Shown here piece by piece: positions 1 to 5,925 of a stretch of 7,798 nt of DNA (within the stretch, counting starts at the first letter, position 1; each line of letters begins with the position of its first letter). A program made the translations under genes and the position numbers. The DNA is from JBOFGK01 sp051649085 (lineage in GTDB: Bacteria > Bacillota_I > Bacilli_A > UBA3375): NCBI GenBank assembly GCA_051649085.1, contig JBOFGK010000029.1, positions 1-7,798 on the forward strand. The letters are read 5' to 3'. The notes beneath the pieces are model-generated. The model saw only the letters and a program-made list of their open reading frames with translations. It searched no databases and was not told the origin of the DNA.

Positions 1-135
1 TTAGTTAATTTAAGCAAAAAAAGAAAAAATTTTAGATTTTATAGTTAATAAGAGTAAAAGACATAAGATTTATTCACGATAATAATTATGGATTTACTGC
101 AAAATAAACTATAACTCTATTATACTAGGAGAAAA

Positions 136-795
136 ATGAATTTTAAAATTCTTATTGTAGAAGATGAACAATCAATTTTGGATATGTTAGCTGAAATTTT
201 AGCGAGCAATAAGTACCAAGTAGAAAAAGCTAAAAATGGTGTAGAAGCATATAACATCATAAAAGAAAATGATTTTGATTTATTAATTACAGATGTAATG
301 ATGCCATTAATGGATGGATATGAACTAGTTAAATTAGTTAGAGGGAAAAATAAAGAAATACCAATAATTATGTTGACTGCATTAACACAAGAGTATGACG
401 AAATAAAAGCGTATGAGTTTGGAATTGATGATTATATTAAAAAACCATTTTCTGTGAGTATTGTACTTAAACGTGTTGAAGCAGTTTTACGTCGAACTAA
501 AAATATGCAAGATGTTGTACAAATCGGTGATTTATTATTAAATATTAACACATATGAAGTTTTGAAGGATGATGAGCCAATTGAAATGACTGTAAAAGAA
601 TTTGAAATTCTAAAGTATTTAATTGAAAATAAAAATCGTATCGTAACACGTGAAGCAATCCTTGAACATGTATGGGGCTTTAATTATGATGGATATGAAA
701 GAAATGTTGATACGCACATTAAAAATATACGTAAGAAAACAGGAATCGATTGTATAAAAACAATTAAAGGTTTAGGATATAATTTTGTGGATTAA
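136..795 (+). CDS. Two-component response regulator, OmpR/PhoB family
   Basis: This is a 219-residue cytoplasmic transcription regulator, the usual full length for the OmpR/PhoB family. The N-terminal receiver domain (about residues 3-118) has the acidic pair E9-D10, the phospho-acceptor D53 in an ITDVMMP motif, the switch Thr81 and the conserved Lys103 followed by Pro104-Phe105. The C-terminal winged-helix DNA-binding domain (about 126-218) shows the family features TVKEFEIL, a VDTHIKNIRKK recognition-helix region and the closing KGLGYNF hairpin. The ATG start is preceded by AGGAG at 127-131, a slightly short spacing of 4 bases. Its end overlaps the kinase gene by 11 bases, so the two are surely a cognate pair: the kinase would phosphorylate D53. 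Target genes cannot be told from the sequence. No good promoter is visible in the 135 bases upstream, so its own transcription may begin before the window. Family is certain; the specific orthologue is not recognised. Confidence 0.96.
   Translation: MNFKILIVEDEQSILDMLAEILASNKYQVEKAKNGVEAYNIIKENDFDLLITDVMMPLMDGYELVKLVRGKNKEIPIIMLTALTQEYDEIKAYEFGIDDYIKKPFSVSIVLKRVEAVLRRTKNMQDVVQIGDLLLNINTYEVLKDDEPIEMTVKEFEILKYLIENKNRIVTREAILEHVWGFNYDGYERNVDTHIKNIRKKTGIDCIKTIKGLGYNFVD
774..777 (+). promoter_or_regulatory. Ribosome binding site fixing the TTG start of the kinase
   Basis: AGGA lies 7 bases before the TTG at 785, inside the last codons of the response regulator. It supports TTG as the start. The next in-frame ATG (869) would remove most of the first transmembrane helix. 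Confidence 0.65.
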
Positions 796-2185
796 ATCAA
801 TTGGGAGAAAAATATTTTTGTATACATTTTTTTCTTTAGTTGTAATTATTGTCGGTTTATTTTTACAAATGTTTTTTCTAATACCTAAAATATATGAGTC
901 ATATGAAAAAGAGCGACTTGTAAAATATGCCGATCAATTTTCAGGCGAAGTATCTAAGTATTTAAGTAATAATTTCAAAGAAAATAATTTTGAAAACAAT
1001 ACACTTGAAATTACATTTTTAAACGATATAAATGTGTATTTTACATATAAAGACAAACCATATTACTTGTTTACCCAAGATGGAAATGCGGAAACAACAA
1101 CGGCAGAAATTGTTCCGTTTACGATGGATTTCAAAAAATATGATGAACTTGGTGAATTAGTAGAGACGCGTGTTCAACAATATGAAGGCTCGGAAATAAA
1201 GTTCTTTTTTATTCCTAAAAAAGAAAATATTAATGGAGTTCGACATTCAATTTTATTAGCATTTCCTTATATAATTATGTTGACAATCTTTATTTCAATC
1301 GTCTTTGCAGTTGCATTTTCGCAAATGATTTCCCGTCCGGTTGTGACTTTAAGTAAAAAGGCTAAGGCAATCGAAAAATTAAATTTTGAAAATAAATATA
1401 TTGTTGATTCAGAAGATGAATTAGGTCAACTTTCGGGAAGTTTAGAAAATATGTCTGAGAAATTAGAAAAATATATTGCTGAGCTTTCCGATGATGTTGC
1501 TCGTGCTGAAGCTAAAGAGCGTGAACAAAGGATGACAATGTCTATTATGACGCATGAACTTAAGACGCCATTAACAGTGCTTAAAGGCCATACAGATTGT
1601 ATGCTCAAAAACATTGGTGATTATGCAAATCGTGAAAAATATTTAGCTCAAAACATTGAAACGATTGAGAGAATGGAACGATTGGTTGAAGATATTTTAA
1701 CAAGTGCCCGTTTGGATACGATAAATAATAACCTACGTCGTCAGCATTTTGAAGTAAAATCGTTTATTGAAAAGGTGCTTGTTGATACAGAACTTCAACA
1801 ACAAGAAAAAAAGTTGACACTGAATGTAAATATTAATGAAACTTGGCTTTACGTTGATGAGACACTCATAGAACGAGCAGTAAAGAATATTATCGAAAAT
1901 GCGATTAAATATTCCGAAGAAGGGACAAAAGTCACAATTTCACTAGTTAATCATAAATTGCGAGTTACAAATACAAATAATGAAATTAATGAAAATGATT
2001 TGATGTTATTATTTAAACCATTCTATCGTTTGGATGATTCGAGAAACTCTAAAAGTGGTGGGCACGGAATTGGTTTATATATTGTAAAGAAGACTTTAGA
2101 GTCTCATAATTTTGATTATAAGATGCATCTTGATGGAAATATGGTAATTTTTGATGTTAATTTTTCAGAAAATTTTATTAAATAA
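785..2185 (+). CDS. Membrane sensor histidine kinase
   Basis: This 466-residue HAMP-type sensor kinase is the partner of the upstream response regulator and overlaps it by 11 bases. Order of parts: transmembrane helix 1 (about residues 10-33), an extracellular region of some 120 residues (34-154) that I do not recognise, transmembrane helix 2 (about 155-178), HAMP (about 180-232), a charged helical linker (220-250), then DHp with the H-box MTHELKTP and phospho-acceptor His257. The ATP-binding domain has an N-box (E363, N368, N372), an F-box-like FKPFYRLD and a G2 box GGHGIGL (425-431). The G1 box is degenerate: residues 395-401 read TNTNNEI where a D/N-x-G-x-G motif is expected. The TTG start is chosen because AGGA precedes it at 774-777 and because helix 1 begins directly after it. 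The architecture recalls VanS/PhoR-type kinases, but signal and regulon are unknown. No terminator follows it, so readthrough into rpmH is possible. Confidence 0.94.
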   Translation: MWIKSIGRKIFLYTFFSLVVIIVGLFLQMFFLIPKIYESYEKERLVKYADQFSGEVSKYLSNNFKENNFENNTLEITFLNDINVYFTYKDKPYYLFTQDGNAETTTAEIVPFTMDFKKYDELGELVETRVQQYEGSEIKFFFIPKKENINGVRHSILLAFPYIIMLTIFISIVFAVAFSQMISRPVVTLSKKAKAIEKLNFENKYIVDSEDELGQLSGSLENMSEKLEKYIAELSDDVARAEAKEREQRMTMSIMTHELKTPLTVLKGHTDCMLKNIGDYANREKYLAQNIETIERMERLVEDILTSARLDTINNNLRRQHFEVKSFIEKVLVDTELQQQEKKLTLNVNINETWLYVDETLIERAVKNIIENAIKYSEEGTKVTISLVNHKLRVTNTNNEINENDLMLLFKPFYRLDDSRNSKSGGHGIGLYIVKKTLESHNFDYKMHLDGNMVIFDVNFSENFIK

Positions 2186-2333
2186 AAAATAACCTATAAC
2201 AAAGAGGCTTCAGACTGAAAAACTTACAAATTAAAGGTAACGATTGCAAAAATAAACCAAACATTGAAACAAGGTAAAAATAAAATGATGATAGAAAATC
2301 AAGTGAATTTCAGTTGAAAACAGCCGGAAAAAT
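2186..2333 (+). other. Intergenic stretch between kinase gene and rpmH promoter
   Basis: This AT-rich stretch has no convincing gene, tRNA, rho-independent terminator or DnaA-box cluster. The only structure noted is an 11-base palindrome, TTCAGACTGAA (2209-2219), and a similar TTCAGTTGAA exactly 100 bases later (2309-2318), the second lying 15 bases before the -35 element. Their role, if any, is unknown. Confidence 0.6.
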
Positions 2334-2362
2334 TTGCTATTTGTATAGAAATATGCTATAAT
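2334..2362 (+). promoter_or_regulatory. Sigma-A type extended -10 promoter for the rpmH operon
   Basis: A -35 element TTGCTA (2334-2339) is followed after 17 bases by a perfect -10 TATAAT (2357-2362), preceded by TGC (2354-2356), which makes it an extended -10. Transcription would begin near 2368-2370, giving a leader of about 40 bases before rpmH. It is the strongest promoter in the window and probably drives rpmH through leuS. An inverted repeat TATAG-N7-CTATA (2344-2360) overlaps the spacer and -10. Confidence 0.85.
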
Positions 2363-2396
2363 GTACTAGTGTAAAGTAATATATACTTATTTTTTG

Positions 2397-2403
2397 AAAG
2401 GAG
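2397..2403 (+). promoter_or_regulatory. Strong ribosome binding site of rpmH
   Basis: AAAGGAG is a near-perfect anti-16S match 4 bases before the rpmH ATG, in keeping with the high expression needed for a ribosomal protein. Confidence 0.85.
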
Positions 2404-2407
2404 CAAC

Positions 2408-2542
2408 ATGAAGAGAACATTTCAACCGAACACAAGAAAAAGAGCTAAAAAGCATGGGTTTCGTAGTAGAATGGCAACAGTTGGTGGAAGAAGAGTAATC
2501 GCCAATCGTCGTAGAAAAGGAAGAAAACTTTTAACTGCGTAA
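2408..2542 (+). CDS. rpmH: 50S ribosomal protein L34
   Basis: This 44-codon gene encodes the small, very basic large-subunit protein L34, which binds 23S rRNA. The protein starts MKRTFQPN and continues with RKRAKKHGF, RMAT and NRRRKGRKLLTA, which matches the bacterial L34 pattern across the whole length. The size is the usual 44-46 residues. The ATG has a strong AAAGGAG site and is the first gene after the extended -10 promoter at 2334-2362. It stops 4 bases before rnpA, the classic rpmH-rnpA pairing. In many bacteria dnaA lies on the other side of rpmH; here a histidine kinase gene does. No odd features in the protein. Confidence 0.98.
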   Translation: MKRTFQPNTRKRAKKHGFRSRMATVGGRRVIANRRRKGRKLLTA

Positions 2543-2546
2543 TAAA

Positions 2547-2891
2547 ATGAAAAAAAAATATATTTTAAAAAAAAATACAGAATTTAATATGATCATAGAG
2601 CAAGGTAAGCAGGTAAGAAATCAATATTTCATTATATACTTCTTACCTTGTCCTTATACTCAGGACCTAAAGTTTGGAGTTACTGTTGGTAAGAAAAATG
2701 CAAATGCTGTAAACAGAAATTTTCATAAACGAAGAATTAGACATATTATTCGTGAAAATCTCTTAGATATTTCCCAAAATCATTATGTTATAATTGTTGG
2801 GAAAAAAGCACTTACTCTTGATTTTGCAACAACACAAAAGCAATTATTAAATTTATTTGAGAGGCTAGAAAAAAATGAGAAAACACTATAA
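2547..2891 (+). CDS. rnpA: Ribonuclease P protein component
   Basis: RnpA is the small basic protein subunit of RNase P. It helps the catalytic RNA bind pre-tRNA and remove the 5' leader. The 114 residues match the usual length. The family signature lies at about 54-69: AVNRNFHKRRIR fits the conserved AV-x-RN-x-x-KR-x-x-R pattern, within a sheet-helix fold that begins with LKFGVTVGKK (41-50). The start lies 4 bases after the rpmH stop and has no Shine-Dalgarno sequence, so translation probably depends on coupling to rpmH. Codons 2-4 and 8-10 contain two runs of nine A. A pair of alternative hairpins can form at 2601-2650. The 3' end overlaps yidC by 17 bases. Confidence 0.96.
   Translation: MKKKYILKKNTEFNMIIEQGKQVRNQYFIIYFLPCPYTQDLKFGVTVGKKNANAVNRNFHKRRIRHIIRENLLDISQNHYVIIVGKKALTLDFATTQKQLLNLFERLEKNEKTL
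2601..2650 (+). repeat. Alternative inverted repeats inside rnpA
   Basis: CAAGGTAAG (2601-2609) pairs perfectly with CTTACCTTG (2642-2650). AGGTAAGAA (2611-2619) pairs perfectly with TTCTTACCT (2640-2648). Both use the same 3' arm, so only one 9-bp stem can form at a time. Both arms are coding (QGKQVRN and FLPC). Such stems can arise by chance in a sequence this AT-rich; the structure is seen, the function is not shown. Confidence 0.45.
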
Positions 2892-3717
2892 AATTATACT
2901 ATTACTTGTTTTAGTAGTATCATTAACAGGATGTGGAGCACAAGTTCCAATTGAAGCCCAGGCAAATGGGATTTGGGAAATATTTATTAAATTTTTTGCA
3001 GAGATGATTATCTTTTTCTCAAGAATGCTTGGGAATAATATTGGATGGGGAATTATTGTTGCAGCGATAATCTTTAGAGTAGCACAAATTCCGGTATATA
3101 AGAAGCAAATGGAATCTTCAGAAGCAATGTCGATTTTACAACCAGAAATGGCAAAAATCAATAAAAAATTTGAAGGCAAAGAGTCTAAAGATGATAAGAT
3201 GAAAAAGCAGCAAGAAATTGCAGCGTTGTATCAAAGACATAATATTAACCCATTGGCATCTTGTTTACCAGCTTTAATTCAAATGCCTTTATTCTTTGCG
3301 TTTTATGGAGCAATTCAAGGATTATTATTTTATGGAACAGCAGTTGGGCAACCAGCAGGACAAGTTGCATATCAAGGGCTTATTAATTTAGGTGCAGAAG
3401 ATATTTCAAGAATTTGGCTGGGTATGGACTTATCATTACCTTCAATGCTTTGGGGTGTACTTGCAGCAGTTACAATGTTTGGATCGACTAAATTATCGAT
3501 GATGGGAACATCCACTGATGGTAGTCAAAAAGGGATGATGATGATGATGTTATATGCATTTCCTTTGATGTTCCTATTCCTAGGGATGACAAGTGCATCA
3601 GCCTTAACTTTATATTGGACTGTTGGTAATTTATTTTCAATTTTACAAACATTATACTTTAAGCGTACGCATATCTTCAATCGAAAACAAGAGGAAAAAT
3701 TCTTAAATAAAAAATAA
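2875..3717 (+). CDS. yidC: Membrane protein insertase YidC (Oxa1/SpoIIIJ type)
   Basis: YidC inserts and folds proteins in the cytoplasmic membrane, alone or with SecYEG. The 280-residue form lacks the large periplasmic domain of Gram-negative YidC, as is usual in monoderms. A lipoprotein signal (residues 1-20, lipobox LTGC with Cys20) is followed by an amphipathic stretch and five membrane segments at about 56-74, 130-152, 186-206, 222-237 and 241-258. The conserved groove arginine is Arg68 (the Arg73 position of B. subtilis SpoIIIJ). A charged cytoplasmic hairpin (about 76-122) separates helices 1 and 2, and the C-tail is short and basic. Five consecutive Met residues (221-225) begin helix 4. 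The ATG is preceded by GAGAGG (2859-2864) and overlaps rnpA by 17 bases, the canonical neighbour. The usual downstream partner khpB/jag is absent. Confidence 0.96.
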   Translation: MRKHYKIILLLVLVVSLTGCGAQVPIEAQANGIWEIFIKFFAEMIIFFSRMLGNNIGWGIIVAAIIFRVAQIPVYKKQMESSEAMSILQPEMAKINKKFEGKESKDDKMKKQQEIAALYQRHNINPLASCLPALIQMPLFFAFYGAIQGLLFYGTAVGQPAGQVAYQGLINLGAEDISRIWLGMDLSLPSMLWGVLAAVTMFGSTKLSMMGTSTDGSQKGMMMMMLYAFPLMFLFLGMTSASALTLYWTVGNLFSILQTLYFKRTHIFNRKQEEKFLNKK

Positions 3718-3722
3718 AGGAG
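3716..3722 (+). promoter_or_regulatory. Ribosome binding site fixing the GTG start of rsmI
   Basis: AAAGGAG, overlapping the yidC stop codon, lies 4 bases before GTG at 3727. It picks this non-ATG start. The next in-frame ATG falls within the SAM-binding core, after the conserved PTPIGNL motif, and would destroy the enzyme. Confidence 0.85.
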
Positions 3723-3726
3723 TATC

Positions 3727-4578
3727 GTGATTATACAAAAAAGTTATCAACAATCAACAACAACTTTATTTATTGTACCGACACCTATTGGTAATTTACA
3801 GGATATGACTTTTCGCTCAATTGAAGTACTGAAAAGTGTTGATTGTATTTTTTGTGAAGATAAAAGAGTAACACAAAAATTAATAACTTTTTTTGAAATC
3901 AATACTCGACTTGCTTCTTATCATGAACATAATAAAGATAAGCAGACTAATAAAATAATTGAGCTACTCGCTAACAATCAAAATGTTGCATTAGTCTCAG
4001 ATGCTGGAATGCCTGGAATATCTGATCCAGGCTTTTTGGCTATTAAAAGTGCTAAGGAAGCTGGCTATCAAGTAGTTGTTTTACCAGGAGCAAGTGCTTT
4101 TTTGTTACCGATTGTACATTCAAACCTAGCTGAGAAGCAGTTTTTGTTTTATGGATTCTTAAATAAAAGTGTATCTAAAAGAAAAACAGAACTTTCACAA
4201 TTACTTGAAAAAAATATTCCAGTTGTAATTTATGAATCACCTCATCAACTTTTGAAAACACTTGGTTTCTTATCTGAATTTGATAGTGAAGCAGAAGTAT
4301 GTGTTGGACGTGAACTTTCCAAAATATATGAAGAGTATATTGAAGGAACAGCGACTGAAGTTTTTAATCATTATCAAGAACATGGTGTTAAAGGTGAGTG
4401 TGTAATTGTCTTTAAAGGACAGAAAAAAATGGAAGTTGCTATCGACCCATTGATTAAAGTCAAACAATTAATTGAAACAGGCTGTAAGGCAAGTGATGCA
4501 ATAAGACAAGTGGCAAAAGAAACAGGAATCAAAAAAAATATAATCTATCAACAATACTTAGAGGGACAAAATGAATGA
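3727..4578 (+). CDS. rsmI: 16S rRNA (cytidine(1402)-2'-O)-methyltransferase
   Basis: RsmI transfers a methyl group from S-adenosylmethionine to the ribose of C1402 in 16S rRNA, at the decoding centre of the 30S P site. The 283-residue protein has the tetrapyrrole-methylase-type fold with RsmI signatures: PTPIGNLQDMTFRS (18-31), YHEHNK (65-70), SDAGMPGISDPG (91-102), LPGASA (119-124), YESPHQ (169-174), GRELSK (194-199) and a helical C-terminus (about 240-280) of the kind found in family members. The usual EDTR reads EDKR here (44-47). It starts with GTG 9 bases after yidC, with a strong AAAGGAG site, and ends in TGA. The stop overlaps mnmE by 8 bases, so the pair is probably translationally coupled. 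Its position between yidC and mnmE is where khpB/jag would be expected. Confidence 0.95.
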   Translation: MIIQKSYQQSTTTLFIVPTPIGNLQDMTFRSIEVLKSVDCIFCEDKRVTQKLITFFEINTRLASYHEHNKDKQTNKIIELLANNQNVALVSDAGMPGISDPGFLAIKSAKEAGYQVVVLPGASAFLLPIVHSNLAEKQFLFYGFLNKSVSKRKTELSQLLEKNIPVVIYESPHQLLKTLGFLSEFDSEAEVCVGRELSKIYEEYIEGTATEVFNHYQEHGVKGECVIVFKGQKKMEVAIDPLIKVKQLIETGCKASDAIRQVAKETGIKKNIIYQQYLEGQNE

Positions 4579-5920
4579 TATAATAGCTGCAATTGCAACG
4601 CCGATTGGAGTTGGTGGAATTTCAATTATAAAAATAAGTGGTCATGATATTATTAGTGAAATTGAAGCACTTTTTCCAAATGTTGATTTTTCAAAGTTGC
4701 AATCACATAAATTAAAACATACGAAAATGATTTATCAAGGAAAAGTAATTGATGAATTGTTAATCAGTTATATGTGCGCTCCTTATACTTTTACGGGAGA
4801 AGATGTAGTGGAGATTAATTGCCATGGAGGAGTTGTTTTAACAAATCAAATATTAGATATTGTTTTAAGCCATAATATTCGATTGGCAGAGCCTGGTGAA
4901 TTTTCTAAACGTGCGCTTTTAAACGGAAAGCTTACATTTGATAAAGCAGAAACTATTTTAGAATTAATGAACGCAAAAAATGATTTCAGTTTAAGTTTAG
5001 TGCAATCAGATATGCTTGGAAAAAACCTAGAAGGAATCGAAAAATTCCGTCAAAAATTAATTGAAATTATTGCTCAAATTGAAGTGAACATCGATTATCC
5101 AGAATATGAAGATATTGAAGAACTGACAAATTCATTAATTGCTCCGAAACTTGTCGAATTAATTGGTGAAGGTCAAGCAATACTTGACGATACAAAAAAA
5201 GGTGAATTATTCAAAAATGGAATTAAAACTGCAATTGTTGGAGCCCCAAACGTCGGAAAATCCTCGTTATTTAATGCATTAGTAAAAGATGATCGAGCAA
5301 TTGTCACAAATATTGCTGGAACGACCCGTGATATAATTGAAACGGAAATTAATTTAGGAAAAATTGTTTTGACCCTTTCAGATACGGCTGGCTTGCGTCA
5401 AACAGATGATATAATTGAAAAAATTGGAATTGAAAAAAGTTATGAGGCAATTACTAAAAGTGAATTAATAATTTTTGTTGTTGATGGTAGTCGTGAACTC
5501 GATGCAAGCGAACTTGAACTTTATAAGAAGATTAAACATTTAAAACATATTGTTATTGTCAACAAAAATGATTTAACACAAAAAATAAAACTCCAAGTAT
5601 TTGAACAATATATTCAATTGTCCGCCCATTTGGATGATATTAATAAACAAATTGAAGCTGAAATTATCAAGCAATTTAAACTTGAAGATTTCTCAGTTGA
5701 AAACTCAAAATATTTAAGTAATCAACGACAAAGTGGTTTACTTTTAAAAGCTGTGAATGCACTTATTCTCGCAAATGAAGGTATTGTAATGGGATTACCA
5801 ATTGATCTTGTGGAAATTGATTTAAAAGACAGCTTATTTGCACTTGGTGAAATTTTGGGAATTGAAGTAAAAAATGATTTAATAAACGAATTATTCAGTA
5901 GATACTGTTTAGGAAAGTAG
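4571..5920 (+). CDS. mnmE: tRNA modification GTPase MnmE
   Basis: MnmE, with MnmG, adds the aminomethyl/carboxymethylaminomethyl group to C5 of wobble uridine in certain tRNAs. It uses a methylene-folate donor and works as a G-domain-dimerising GTPase. The 449 residues are full length. The N-terminal folate-binding domain (1-118) has TPIGVGGISIIKISG (10-24), YTFTGEDVVEINCHGG (72-87) and EPGEFSKRA. A helical domain is interrupted by the G domain (about 218-375): P-loop GAPNVGKS (224-231), G2 AGTTRD (249-254), G3 DTAG (271-274) and G4 NKND (331-334). Glu283 matches the E. coli catalytic Glu282. The C-terminus ends with CLGK (446-449), the family CxGK motif. ATG at 4571 follows GAGGG (4561-4565) and overlaps rsmI by 8 bases. 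Its partner mnmG is not beside it here; leuS is. Confidence 0.97.
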   Translation: MNDIIAAIATPIGVGGISIIKISGHDIISEIEALFPNVDFSKLQSHKLKHTKMIYQGKVIDELLISYMCAPYTFTGEDVVEINCHGGVVLTNQILDIVLSHNIRLAEPGEFSKRALLNGKLTFDKAETILELMNAKNDFSLSLVQSDMLGKNLEGIEKFRQKLIEIIAQIEVNIDYPEYEDIEELTNSLIAPKLVELIGEGQAILDDTKKGELFKNGIKTAIVGAPNVGKSSLFNALVKDDRAIVTNIAGTTRDIIETEINLGKIVLTLSDTAGLRQTDDIIEKIGIEKSYEAITKSELIIFVVDGSRELDASELELYKKIKHLKHIVIVNKNDLTQKIKLQVFEQYIQLSAHLDDINKQIEAEIIKQFKLEDFSVENSKYLSNQRQSGLLLKAVNALILANEGIVMGLPIDLVEIDLKDSLFALGEILGIEVKNDLINELFSRYCLGK

Positions 5921-5925
5921 GAAGA

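Noticed and set aside
2..49. TAGTTAAT repeated exactly 40 bases apart (2-9 and 42-49) ahead of the response regulator.
   Set aside because: An 8-base AT-rich word recurs easily in this composition, and the spacing does not match the roughly one-turn spacing typical of OmpR-type operators.
93..126. Possible promoter for the two-component genes (TTTACT at 93-98, TATTAT at 118-123 or TATACT at 121-126, TATAAC at 110-115).
   Set aside because: Spacers are 19 or 22 bases and transcription would begin almost at the ribosome binding site; TATAAC has no fitting -35.
785..795. Overlap of regulator and kinase as a programmed frameshift fusion.
   Set aside because: No slippery heptamer at the overlap; AGGA before TTG 785 explains separate initiation.
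1426..1614. Open frames on the minus strand (1426-1614, 2886-3179, 4270-4467, 5722-5943, 5909-6169).
   Set aside because: All lie opposite well-supported conserved genes, have no recognisable domains, and look like chance frames.
2285..2317. Ten-codon reading frame starting ATGATG in the gap before rpmH.
   Set aside because: Very short, poor ribosome binding site, ends before the rpmH promoter, no recognisable peptide.
3744..3752. DnaA-box-like TTATCAACA within rsmI (also TGTGGATTA at 786-794).
   Set aside because: Single isolated one-mismatch matches inside coding sequence; one or two are expected by chance in 7.8 kb.
5896..5907. Palindrome CAGTAGATACTG near the mnmE stop as a terminator.
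   Set aside because: Two-base loop, only five A/T-rich pairs, no T-run, and entirely within conserved C-terminal codons.
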